Positions 28,662 to 37,452 of a stretch of 64,000 nt of DNA are shown here, piece by piece; position 1 is the first letter of the stretch; the number at the start of each line of letters is the position of its first letter. Source of the stretch: Bifidobacteriaceae bacterium UBA2724 (lineage in GTDB: Bacteria; Actinomycetota; Actinomycetes; Actinomycetales; Bifidobacteriaceae). Under the pieces are notes generated by a model that ran no database searches, was not told where the DNA came from, and saw only the letters and a list, made by a program, of their open reading frames with translations. The DNA lies in assembly GCA_002353815.1 (NCBI GenBank), contig DEKK01000003.1, positions 74,451 to 138,450 on the forward strand, in the 5' to 3' direction. The position numbers and the translations under genes are program-made.

Positions 28662-29756
28662 ATGGAACTTGACTTGGCTGCACTGCACAAGCAGGCTGCG
28701 GAGCAGGGCATTGATGCGCAAACTCTTGACGCGGCGCTTGAAGAGGCGCTTCGCCTTGCATACCTGAAAACTCCTCATGCGGCGAAACACGCACGTGTTG
28801 AGCTTGATGAGCATGCTGGTACTTTCACGGTGTGGGCACAGGATGAGATTCCGCAGGAGCCCACGGAAGACGATCCTCACCCGGCTCCTTTGCTCGGCGA
28901 GGAATACGACGATACGCCCACTGACTTCGGTCGTCTCGCCGCATCGGCGGCTCGCCAGACCATCTGGCAGCTGTTCCGCCAGGCCGAAGACAACAAGGTG
29001 TTCGGTGCTTTCGCCGGTCAGAAGGGCAAGCTGATCACCGGCAAAGTGCAGCAGGACGCCAAGGACCCCAACAACGTGCACATTGCCATCGGCGACGTCG
29101 AGGCGCTGCTGCCTCGCCGCGAGCAGGTCCCTGGCGAACGCTATCGCCATGGCGAGCGCCTGCGCGTGTACGTCGTCAATGTGACGCGCGGCATTCGCGG
29201 TCCCGAGATCATCGTGTCGCGTTCGCATCCGGAACTCGTGCGTCGTCTTTTTGAACGCGAGGTGCCCGAGCTGGTCTCCGGCGCCGTGTCCATCATGGCG
29301 ATCGCCCGAGAGGCCGGAGCCCGTACCAAGATCGCCGTTCGCGCGAACACACCCGGCGTCAATCCGAAGGGCGCTCTCATCGGCCCTGGCGGCAGCAGGG
29401 TGCGCGCGGTCATGGAGAACCTGGGCAACGAGAAAATCGATATCGTCGATTGGTCCGATGACCCGGCGAAGTTCGTCGCGGCCGCTCTGTCACCGGCGCA
29501 TGCCGTGAGCGTCCAGGTTGTCAGCGAGCGCAACCAGACGGCGATTGCGTTCATCCACGACGACCAGCTGAGCCTCGCCATCGGCAAGGAAGGGCAGAAC
29601 GCCCGCCTGGCAGCAAAGCTCACCGGTTGGAAGATCGGCATCGAGTCGGAAGAGAAGCGCCAGGCGATGGCCAAGGCGCAGGCCGCCCAGAGCGAACAGC
29701 TTGCCAAGCAGACCGAACAGCAGGAGCCGAAGAAGGACGCCGAACCCGAGGCCTGA
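28662..29756 (+). CDS. nusA: Transcription termination/antitermination factor NusA
   Basis: 364 residues, the short actinobacterial form without the C-terminal acidic repeats of enterobacterial NusA. The N-terminal polymerase-binding helices are followed by an S1 domain (GKLITGKVQQDAKDPNNVHI) and two KH domains (NTPGVNPKGALIGPGGSRV; IAFIHDDQLSLAIGKEGQNA). The last 40 residues are a Gln/Glu/Lys-rich tail. NusA controls pausing, termination and antitermination. It leads the nusA-infB-rbfA-truB-ribF series. Confidence 0.97.
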   Translation: MELDLAALHKQAAEQGIDAQTLDAALEEALRLAYLKTPHAAKHARVELDEHAGTFTVWAQDEIPQEPTEDDPHPAPLLGEEYDDTPTDFGRLAASAARQTIWQLFRQAEDNKVFGAFAGQKGKLITGKVQQDAKDPNNVHIAIGDVEALLPRREQVPGERYRHGERLRVYVVNVTRGIRGPEIIVSRSHPELVRRLFEREVPELVSGAVSIMAIAREAGARTKIAVRANTPGVNPKGALIGPGGSRVRAVMENLGNEKIDIVDWSDDPAKFVAAALSPAHAVSVQVVSERNQTAIAFIHDDQLSLAIGKEGQNARLAAKLTGWKIGIESEEKRQAMAKAQAAQSEQLAKQTEQQEPKKDAEPEA

Positions 29757-29852
29757 CCCGGATCTGGCCGTCTGTTCCGTGACGGAACCCGCGCCATGGC
29801 AACCACAGGGTAGTCGGAAAGCCGGGTTCTGCAGACGGAGCTGACGGAAGCA

Positions 29853-29892
29853 CAAGGCCGCATCCACGATCATGGGTGCGGCCTTGGTGTTT
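29853..29892 (+). terminator. Hairpin terminator between nusA and infB
   Basis: CAAGGCCGCATCC (29853-29865) pairs with 29874-29886 (one G-T wobble) around an 8-base loop, followed by GTGTTTTG. It suggests partial termination after nusA, so infB may also have its own promoter in the remaining 270 bases before 30160. That stretch (29757-30159) contains no gene. Confidence 0.72.
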
Positions 29893-30159
29893 TGCGGCGG
29901 ACGATGGCGCGAAAGTGGTCGGCGACGCTGCCTTGGGAGACGCGGCGATTCAGCTGTTGGCGAAACCGCTGAAATCAGTGGCCGTCATCCATGCCCTCAT
30001 GTATCATGTGGACTTGATGTGTGGGTTGGGAGTGCGCCTCCCCACCCTGCAATAGAGACGAGGTAACACAATCATGGTCGCACGATGAGACAGGATATGT
30101 TCGCCCTCATCAGATAGCGTCGCGCGTCCTGTGACACGCGGCAGAAATAGGAGTAATTG

Positions 30160-32997
30160 GTGCCTAAAGCACGCGTGTACGAATTGGCTAAGCGATTCGG
30201 TGTGAGCAGCAAGGCGATTCTTGCGGAGCTCCAGAACATGGGAGAGTTCGTCAAGTCGGCATCCTCAACGGTCGAAGCCCCGGTCGTGAAGAAGCTTGAA
30301 TCTTCCTTCTCAAAGTCCACTGCCCAGAACAACAACCATAGCAGGGACAACCAGCAGAGGGCGGCGAAGCCGGCGCCTCAGGGCGGCGCGAAGCCAGGTC
30401 AGAACCATCAGAACCAGCCCAAGCCCGGCAACCGGCAGAACCATGACAACAGCAACGCCCCGCGTCCGGGCCAGGGGCATAACGCTCCCAAGCCGGGGGC
30501 GATGCGCCACAAGGGCCAGAACCTCAATCAGGAAGAGGCCATCCGCCAGGGTCTGCAGAGCGACAATCCGCAGATCCAGGAGGCCGCACGCCGTGCCAAG
30601 CGAGAGCTGGAAGAGCGTCGCGTCGCGCAGGAACAGCGGCAACAGCATTCCGGTCCGCGTCCCGGCGCCCAGCCGCGCGGCGGCGCCAAGCCGTCCGCGC
30701 CGCGTCCGCGTCCGGCCGGATCCAACGACAAGACCCCGCGTCCGGGCAACAATCCGTTCGTGAGCCGTCAGGGCATGCATGTGCCCACCCCGGGCGACAT
30801 CCCGCGCCCGCATCCGATGGCGCGTCCGACCGTCAACGGACCGCACCGCGGGCGTCCCGGCCAGAACCGTAACGGTGCAGGCAATGGACGCGGCGGCACC
30901 GGCACAAGCCGTTGGGGCCACAACCGTCCAGGCCAGGGCGCGGGACAGGGCACGGGTGCATCCCGCGGCCGTTTCTCGTCCGCGGCTCCGTCCAATGACA
31001 ATGGTCCTCACGGACACGGCGGACACGGCGGGCCCGGCGGACGCCCGGGACGTGGCCACGGCGGTGCAGCAGGCGCGTTCGGGCACCAGGGAGGCCGGTC
31101 CTCCAAGGCCCGCAAGAACGCGCGCCGCGCCAAGCAGCAGGAATACGAGGAGATGAAGGCACCGGTCATCGGTGGCGTTCGCATTCCTTCGGGCAATGGC
31201 AAGACCGTGCGCCTGCGTCAGGGCGCCACGCTGTCGGATCTCGCTGAGAAGATCAACGTGAGCCCGGCTTCGCTTGTCACCGTGCTTTTCCACCTCGGTG
31301 AGATGGCGACTGCGACGCAGTCCCTCAACGAAGACACCTTCCAGATCCTCGGCGACGAAATCGGCTGGAACATCAAGATCGTGTCCGCCGAAGAGGAAGA
31401 CAAGGAGCTTCTGCAACAGTTCGACATCGACCTCGACGATGAACAGGACATGGACGACGAGGATCTCGTTCCCCGTCCTCCGGTCGTCACCGTCATGGGC
31501 CACGTCGACCATGGCAAGACCCGCCTGCTCGACACCATCCGCAAGACCAACGTCTCGCAGAAGGAAGCCGGCGGCATCACCCAGCGCATCGGCGCCTACC
31601 AGGTGTCCGTCAATCTCAACGGCGAGGAACGCAAGATCACGTTCCTCGATACCCCTGGCCACGAGGCCTTCACCGCCATGCGTGCGCGTGGCGCGGAGCT
31701 GACCGATGTCGCGATCCTCGTCGTGGCTGCGGATGACGGCGTCATGCCGCAGACCGTCGAAGCCATCAACCACGCCCAGGCGGCCAACGTGCCGATCGTC
31801 GTGGCCGTCAACAAGATCGATGTGCCCGGCGCCAACCCGGAGAAGGTGCGTGGCCAGCTCACCGAGTTCGGCCTCGTCCCTGAGGAATACGGCGGCGACA
31901 CGATGTTCGTCGACATCTCTGCCAAGCAGAACATCAACATCGACAAGCTGCTCGAAGCCGTGCTGCTCACGGCCGACGCCACGCTCGACCTGCGCGCCAA
32001 CCCGAACATGCCCGCGCGCGGCGCGACCGTCGAGGCCCGACTCGACAAGGGCCGCGGCGCCGTCGCCACCGTGCTGGTGCAGCAGGGCACCCTGCATGTA
32101 GGCGACGCCATCGTCGCCGGCACCAGCTACGGCCGTGTGCGCGCCATGCTCGACGAAAACGGCAACTCCCTGCAGGAAGCCCTCCCGTCTCGCCCTGTCT
32201 CCGTGCTCGGCCTGACCTCGGTGCCCACCGCAGGCGACCTGTTCCTCGTGGCCCCCGACGACCGCGCGGCTCGCCAGATCGCCGAGAAGCGTCAGGCCTC
32301 CGAACGCGCCGCGCAGCTCGCCAAGCGCCGCAAGGTCGTGTCGCTCGAGGAATTCAAGGAGCAGTTCGCCAAGTCCGAGATCGACATGCTCAACGTGGTC
32401 ATCAAGGGCGATTCCTCCGGCTCCGTCGAAGCCCTCGAGGACTCCCTCATGAAGATCGAGGTGTCCGACGAGGTCGGCATCCAGGTCATCCACCGCGGCG
32501 TCGGCGCCATCACGCAGAACGACGTCAACCTCGCGAGCGTTGACAAGGCCGTCATCATCGGCTTCAACGTGCGTCCGAACCGCCAGGTCGCGGACCTCGC
32601 CGAGCGCGAAGGCGTCGAGATCAAGTACTACTCGGTCATCTACAAGGCGATCGAGGACGTCGAGGCCGCCCTCAAGGGCATGCTCAAGCCGGAGTTCGAA
32701 GAGGTCGTCACCTCGCATTCGGAAATCCGCGAGATCTTCCGCTCCTCGAAGTTCGGCAACATCGCCGGCGTCATGGTGCAGGATGGCGTTGTCAAGCGCG
32801 GAACGAAGTGCCGTATCATGCGCGACGGCGTCGTCACCATCAACGATCTCGAGATCTCGTCGCTGCGTCGTTTCAAGGACGACGTCACCCAGGTCGAGGA
32901 AGGCTACGAGTGCGGCATCAACCTCGGCGACTTCAACGACATCCAGGTCGGCGACATCATCGAGACCTTCGAAATGCAGGAAGTCGAGCGTAAGTAG
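30160..32997 (+). CDS. infB: Translation initiation factor IF-2
   Basis: 945 residues from GTG at 30160, with AGGAG six bases upstream. The adjacent TTG at 30157 is less likely because the family begins (M)PKARVYELAK. A small IF2_N domain (residues 1-50) is followed by about 290 residues of Gln/Pro/Gly/Arg-rich linker, a second IF2_N-like domain (VRLRQGATLSDLAEKINVSP), then the GTPase (GHVDHGKTRLLDTIR near 447, DTPGHEAFTAMRARG, NKID) and domains II-IV. It positions initiator tRNA on the 30S subunit. The rbfA start follows three bases after the stop. Confidence 0.98.
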   Translation: MPKARVYELAKRFGVSSKAILAELQNMGEFVKSASSTVEAPVVKKLESSFSKSTAQNNNHSRDNQQRAAKPAPQGGAKPGQNHQNQPKPGNRQNHDNSNAPRPGQGHNAPKPGAMRHKGQNLNQEEAIRQGLQSDNPQIQEAARRAKRELEERRVAQEQRQQHSGPRPGAQPRGGAKPSAPRPRPAGSNDKTPRPGNNPFVSRQGMHVPTPGDIPRPHPMARPTVNGPHRGRPGQNRNGAGNGRGGTGTSRWGHNRPGQGAGQGTGASRGRFSSAAPSNDNGPHGHGGHGGPGGRPGRGHGGAAGAFGHQGGRSSKARKNARRAKQQEYEEMKAPVIGGVRIPSGNGKTVRLRQGATLSDLAEKINVSPASLVTVLFHLGEMATATQSLNEDTFQILGDEIGWNIKIVSAEEEDKELLQQFDIDLDDEQDMDDEDLVPRPPVVTVMGHVDHGKTRLLDTIRKTNVSQKEAGGITQRIGAYQVSVNLNGEERKITFLDTPGHEAFTAMRARGAELTDVAILVVAADDGVMPQTVEAINHAQAANVPIVVAVNKIDVPGANPEKVRGQLTEFGLVPEEYGGDTMFVDISAKQNINIDKLLEAVLLTADATLDLRANPNMPARGATVEARLDKGRGAVATVLVQQGTLHVGDAIVAGTSYGRVRAMLDENGNSLQEALPSRPVSVLGLTSVPTAGDLFLVAPDDRAARQIAEKRQASERAAQLAKRRKVVSLEEFKEQFAKSEIDMLNVVIKGDSSGSVEALEDSLMKIEVSDEVGIQVIHRGVGAITQNDVNLASVDKAVIIGFNVRPNRQVADLAEREGVEIKYYSVIYKAIEDVEAALKGMLKPEFEEVVTSHSEIREIFRSSKFGNIAGVMVQDGVVKRGTKCRIMRDGVVTINDLEISSLRRFKDDVTQVEEGYECGINLGDFNDIQVGDIIETFEMQEVERK

Positions 32998-33000
32998 CCC

Positions 33001-33561
33001 ATGGCAGGAACCAACCCCCGCGCGGTGCGCGTGGCAGGCCTTATCAAGCGCGTGGTTGCGACGGCTCTCGAAAGGGAGCTTCGCGATCCGCGCCTCGTGA
33101 ACGTCACGATCACCGACGTGCGCGTGACCAACGATCTGCAGATCGCCAAGATCTACTGGACGTATCTGGGCGACGAAGGACGTGAGCAGGGGCAGCGCAA
33201 GCGCGCCAAGCAGGCGCTGAAGCAGTCCACCGGACGTCTGCGTTCCCTTGTCGGCCGCAAGGCCGGACTGCGTCTCACCCCCCAGCTGCTGTTCATCTAC
33301 GACGAGGTGCCTGCCGAGGCCACCGAGGTCGAGGACGTGCTTGCCGTGGCTCTGAAACGCGACCAGGAGCTCGCCAAGCTTCGCGAGAACGCAACCTATG
33401 CCGGCGAAGCGGACCCCTACCGTCACGACGATCCCCGCGATGATGATGAGTCCGAGGATGCCGAATCCGAGGACTGGGATGACGAGGACTTCCTCGATTC
33501 TGACGATCCCGATGACTGGGATGACGATGCCGATGATCAAGGCGGCGACGTCCAGGCATGA
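33001..33561 (+). CDS. rbfA: Ribosome-binding factor A with long acidic tail
   Basis: 186 residues. The first 125 are the KH-type RbfA domain (RVAGLIKRVVATALERELRD, VNVTITDVRVTNDLQIAKIY, RLTPQLLFIYDE), which helps mature the 16S rRNA 5' end. The last 45 or so residues are almost purely Asp, Glu, Ser and Trp, unlike the roughly 120-140-residue family norm. The stop overlaps the truB start (ATGA at 33558), so the two are coupled. Confidence 0.95.
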   Translation: MAGTNPRAVRVAGLIKRVVATALERELRDPRLVNVTITDVRVTNDLQIAKIYWTYLGDEGREQGQRKRAKQALKQSTGRLRSLVGRKAGLRLTPQLLFIYDEVPAEATEVEDVLAVALKRDQELAKLRENATYAGEADPYRHDDPRDDDESEDAESEDWDDEDFLDSDDPDDWDDDADDQGGDVQA

Positions 33562-34601
33562 GCATGGGCTCCGGGCTACTCGTCGTTGACAAACCGCAAG
33601 GCGTGACAAGCCATGATGTCGTTGCCGCCGTGCGCCGCGTGCTCCATACGAAGCACGTCGGCCACGCCGGCACGCTCGACCCCATGGCGACGGGAGTGCT
33701 CGTCGTCGGGTTCGGCAGCGCCACGCGGCTTCTTAACTACATCGTGGGCTCGGACAAGACCTACGAAACGACGATTCGCCTGGGACGGTCGACGACGACG
33801 GATGACGCCGACGGCGAGTTCCTTCCCCTGAGCGTGGGGGAGTACACCACCACGGCCGACGTCGTGCGCCTCATTTCCGACGACGACATCCGCGCGGCGG
33901 CTTCGCGCCAGACCGGCGATATCATGCAGGTGCCCAGCTCGTATTCCGCCAAGAAAATCCATGGGCAGAAAGCCTATGACATGGCACGCAACGGCGAGGA
34001 CGTCAAGCTCGCCCCGCGCGAGGTCACGATTTCGGAATTCACGATCCTCGGCATCGCACGGCATGAGGTCGACGCGGCGTATGGTCCGATGCCTGTCATC
34101 GACGTCGACGCGCGCATCACGTGTTCCACGGGAACCTATATCCGCGCCATCGGTCGCGACATGGGAGCCGACCTGGGAATCGGCGGCTATTTGACGAGAC
34201 TGCGCCGTGTGCGCGTGGGAAGTTTCGACGCCGGCGACCCGATGGTGGTCACGGCGCACGCCGAGCCCCATACTTTCGTCAACAGGGCGGGGGAGCGGAT
34301 CACCCACCAGCGTGCGGTGCTCGACATCGACGATCCCGAGGCACTGCAGTCCAAGGCCCTGACCCCGGCCCAAGGCGCGCAACGCGCTATGCCGGTGATG
34401 CAGGTCACGCCCGCGCAGGCAGAATTCCTCGTCCACGGGCGCTTCATCGACGGTGTCGTGCATGAGCCGACCGCTGCAATCTGCCATGTCTCGCCGTCGA
34501 TGTCGCACGCGCACGACGGAATGGAGGACTGGCTCGTCGCCATCGTGGAACGTGGCTCGCGCACACAACTCAAACCCTCGGTCGTTTTCATCGACCACTA
34601 G
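33558..34601 (+). CDS. truB: tRNA pseudouridine-55 synthase
   Basis: 347 residues. The motif GLLVVDKPQGVTSHDVV and the catalytic loop HVGHAGTLDPMATGVLVVG (catalytic Asp) identify TruB, which makes pseudouridine 55 in the T-arm of tRNAs. Other conserved parts are KTYETTIRLG, QVPSSYSAKKIHG and CSTGTYIRAIGRDMG. A C-terminal PUA-like region follows (ALTPAQGAQ). It overlaps rbfA by four bases. Confidence 0.96.
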   Translation: MSMGSGLLVVDKPQGVTSHDVVAAVRRVLHTKHVGHAGTLDPMATGVLVVGFGSATRLLNYIVGSDKTYETTIRLGRSTTTDDADGEFLPLSVGEYTTTADVVRLISDDDIRAAASRQTGDIMQVPSSYSAKKIHGQKAYDMARNGEDVKLAPREVTISEFTILGIARHEVDAAYGPMPVIDVDARITCSTGTYIRAIGRDMGADLGIGGYLTRLRRVRVGSFDAGDPMVVTAHAEPHTFVNRAGERITHQRAVLDIDDPEALQSKALTPAQGAQRAMPVMQVTPAQAEFLVHGRFIDGVVHEPTAAICHVSPSMSHAHDGMEDWLVAIVERGSRTQLKPSVVFIDH

Positions 34602-34749
34602 AAGCCGCTTGCCTTGGCGTCCGACGCTCGCACATGCATGGCAGGCATGCGACGGCGCGTACGACGGGCAGGGTCCCGACCCGGATACAAGCGCCGGCTG
34701 GCGCAGGAAACACAGAAGCGCTCAAACACGCCAATTTACGGAGGTTCCG

Positions 34750-35943
34750 ATGACAATCGAATGGCTTACACCCGATGACTCAGACACAGTCGCATGGCCC
34801 GCGCTGCCCGATGGCAAGAAGGGCGTGCTCACCATCGGTGCATTCGATGGGATGCACCGGGGCCACCAAGCGGTGCTGACCCGCACCGTCGAACTCGCCC
34901 ACCAGCTGGGAGCCATCTCGGTGGCCGTTGTCCTCGACCCCCGTCCCGCCGCCGCCCACGCATACGCCGCGGCGCATGACGGCACCGACATGCCGCAGGA
35001 CTCGGTGGATTCCGACGCACTCATGCCGGTCACGCGGCGCCTCGAGCTCATCGAGGCGACCGGCATCGACCGCGTGTTCGTGGTGCGTTACACCATGGCG
35101 TTCGCGGCGGTTTCGTACATTTCGTTCCTCGGACAGATGGTGGGCAAGGTCGGCATGCGCACGCTGGTGCTCGGATCCGACGCCAAGATGGGCGCAGGGC
35201 AGAAAGGCGACCTCGATGCCATCCGCAACCTCGCGCTGGCCACCGGTGTGTTCGAACTCGATGTGGTCGACGATGCCGGCCCAGGCACCACACGCATCCC
35301 CTTCGATTGGAAGCCCGAAGAGCCGACGCAGGGCGGCGAACCGTCGGACCCGCTGGCGGGGCTGACGAAGGCGGAACGCCGCACCTGGAGCAAAAAGCAC
35401 CATGCGCGCGAAACCCGTGTGTGGAGCTCCACCAACATCCGGTACATGCTGGCCCACGGCCGTGTGAAGGACGCCGCTGACGCCCTTGGGCGCCGTCACG
35501 AGATCTCCGGCGAGGTCGTGCATGGCGAGGAACGCGGACGCACTCTGGGGTTCCCGACGGCGAACCTTGGCGGCATCGTCGAGGGATACGTGCCCGTCGA
35601 CGGCGTGTATGCCGGATGGCTCGTGGATTTGGGAACCGCTGACGATGCCGAAGCTTCGGGCGTCGATGCCTCCGGTACAGATGCCACGGCGGCCGCAGAC
35701 GTCACCCGCTGGCCCGCCGCCATCTCGATCGGTACGAAAGAAACCTTCAGCGATCAGACGGGATTCCATGACCGTGTGGTCGAGGCCTATGCGTGCACCG
35801 ATGATTGGCTGAATCTGTATGGCCATCGCGTGCGCGTCGAATTCGCAGGATTCCTGCGCCCGCAGATGCGTTTCGATTCCGCCGACGCCCTCGTGGCGCA
35901 GCTTGCGGTCGATTCCCGCGCTGCCGCAGACCTCGTCGAATAA
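34750..35943 (+). CDS. ribF: Bifunctional riboflavin kinase / FAD synthetase
   Basis: 397 residues from ATG at 34750, with GGAGG ahead; the frame is open further upstream but without a signal. The N-terminal adenylyltransferase has GAFDGMHRGHQAVL, a nucleotidyltransferase H-x-G-H motif. The SSTNIRYMLAHG segment links to the kinase domain with GRTLGFPTANL and PVDGVYAGWL. It makes FMN, then FAD, from riboflavin and ATP. Insertions rich in Ala/Asp (about 295-315) lengthen it relative to the roughly 310-residue norm. It is separated from truB by 148 bases. Confidence 0.95.
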   Translation: MTIEWLTPDDSDTVAWPALPDGKKGVLTIGAFDGMHRGHQAVLTRTVELAHQLGAISVAVVLDPRPAAAHAYAAAHDGTDMPQDSVDSDALMPVTRRLELIEATGIDRVFVVRYTMAFAAVSYISFLGQMVGKVGMRTLVLGSDAKMGAGQKGDLDAIRNLALATGVFELDVVDDAGPGTTRIPFDWKPEEPTQGGEPSDPLAGLTKAERRTWSKKHHARETRVWSSTNIRYMLAHGRVKDAADALGRRHEISGEVVHGEERGRTLGFPTANLGGIVEGYVPVDGVYAGWLVDLGTADDAEASGVDASGTDATAAADVTRWPAAISIGTKETFSDQTGFHDRVVEAYACTDDWLNLYGHRVRVEFAGFLRPQMRFDSADALVAQLAVDSRAAADLVE

Positions 35944-36103
35944 GACGACTGGCGCGCCATGTGGCGGGCGCGCACGGAACGCCCCTGTTTTTCATGCTTG
36001 CGTTGTGCCATCGCGTTCTGCGCGGTGGCACGATGAAGTGTCACGATGATGAATCATGGTGACTGAATCATGATGAATGATCGCGGAGAATGAAGAAACC
36101 GGC

Positions 36104-36153
36104 GAGCGCATATGGATAGGCCCTCCGTACGGAGGGCCTATCCATATGCGCTC
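36104..36153. terminator. Perfect 50-bp palindrome between convergent genes
   Basis: The 25-base arm 36104-36128 (starting GAGCGCATATGGATAGG and ending CCCTCCGT) is the exact reverse complement of 36129-36153, with no loop. It lies between ribF (ends 35943) and the NlpC/P60 gene (ends 36173), so a bidirectional terminator is likely. There is no T-run. Confidence 0.7.
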
Positions 36154-36172
36154 TGGTGCCGATCTATGTCGG

Positions 36173-37222
36173 TCAGCTCGTGTAGATGCGGCGAATCGAA
36201 TAGCTCGACAGCGTGTTCACGGCATTGCACGGATAGATGCGTGTGCCGAGCGCGGGGGTCATGGCCTGGGCGCAGTTGCCATTGCCCACATAGATGGCTG
36301 CGTGCTGGTTGTTGGCGATGATGTCACCGGGCTGCGCCTTGGTGTACAGGTCGTCACGCGAACCGACGTACGTGCCCATCTGGGCCTGCGCTCCCGAGTA
36401 GTGCGGAAGGCTCACGCCGAACTGGGCGTAGACCCACTGCACGTATCCCGAGCAATCCCATCCGCTGGGTGTGTTGCCGCCATAGACATACGGCGTGCCG
36501 AGATACTGGAGTGCCAGATCCACGACCGCTTGGCCGGACGCAGTGCCCGTGGCCACCGAGGTGGTAGTGGAAGCCTGGGCCTGCGCGGCAGCGGCCTGCT
36601 GCTGCGCTTGTACGGCGGCTGCGGCAGCGGCGGCACGCTCGGCCTGCCGGGCGTCGTAGGACGCCGTGGCGCTGCTCACCTTGTTGGCGGCTTCGGCGAG
36701 GCGTGAATTGACGTCATAGATGGAATCAATCGACGCAGCGTCGTCTGAACACACGGAAGTGGCTTCGTCGATGAGGGCAGACAGATTGTCCAGATCGGTT
36801 TGGGAAGCCTTGCCCTGGCCGTTTGCCAGCGTCGTCTTGGCACTGTCCGCTGCGGCCTGCACGGTGTTGCGCGCATCGACGATGTTCTGGCTCAGAGGGG
36901 CCTCGATGATGACGTTGTTTTCATCGACGGATGTCGAATACGAGCCATCGCCGGTCACCTGGGTGGATTCCGACAGCAGGTCACCGCGCGAGTAATCACG
37001 GCTCGCTCCGGTGCCGTTTCCCAGCGCCCCAGAGGGAAGCATCGTTGCATTGCCCCCTGCGACGGCCGTGCTGCTGCCTGCCAATGCAAGGGCGAGGATC
37101 AGAGCAGGAAGAGTTTTGGTGAGCTTGATCGCCTTGCGGCGTCCGGTTGCGCCGGCCGCCGCTGCATGACGGCTCTGGGCATGCCTGCCCTTCGGAGTCC
37201 TCTGCATGAACGAGAAAATCAA
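36173..37222 (-). CDS. Secreted NlpC/P60 cell-wall peptidase
   Basis: 349 residues if it starts at the TTG at 37222, which has AGG eight bases upstream; ATG at 37207 is the alternative. A long basic N-region precedes a signal core (LPALILALALAGSSTAVAGG). The shared module MLPSGALG...DLLSEST follows, then a helical segment (about 120-200) and an Ala/Gln linker. The NlpC/P60 domain occupies the C-terminus: catalytic Cys in SGWDCSGYVQWVY, His in NNQHAAIYVGNGN. Such enzymes cut D-Glu-meso-DAP or equivalent bonds in peptidoglycan stems. It pairs with the CHAP protein next door. Confidence 0.93.
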   Translation of the reverse strand: MIFSFMQRTPKGRHAQSRHAAAAGATGRRKAIKLTKTLPALILALALAGSSTAVAGGNATMLPSGALGNGTGASRDYSRGDLLSESTQVTGDGSYSTSVDENNVIIEAPLSQNIVDARNTVQAAADSAKTTLANGQGKASQTDLDNLSALIDEATSVCSDDAASIDSIYDVNSRLAEAANKVSSATASYDARQAERAAAAAAAVQAQQQAAAAQAQASTTTSVATGTASGQAVVDLALQYLGTPYVYGGNTPSGWDCSGYVQWVYAQFGVSLPHYSGAQAQMGTYVGSRDDLYTKAQPGDIIANNQHAAIYVGNGNCAQAMTPALGTRIYPCNAVNTLSSYSIRRIYTS

Positions 37223-37452
37223 TGGTCTAGCCTACCTTGACGTTGATTCGCCTGTCGCGTATACGTGTCTGTGCTTAGGAGTCGTCTCTGTTTTCGTGAG
37301 GTAAACACGATTCCTACACAAGTCAATAGCCTACCATAGATGATCATTTCGTGATAACGCTGATATGAAAGCGGCCTCTCGGTGACACCACATGTGGAGA
37401 CCCGTCGCGACCGCCACATGCGATGTGCGACAGCCGGCCAGCCGAATGACCG

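Noticed and set aside
30310..33609. Open frame of 1,099 codons antisense to infB and rbfA
   Set aside because: Crosses two real genes; composition reflects the complement of optimal codons.
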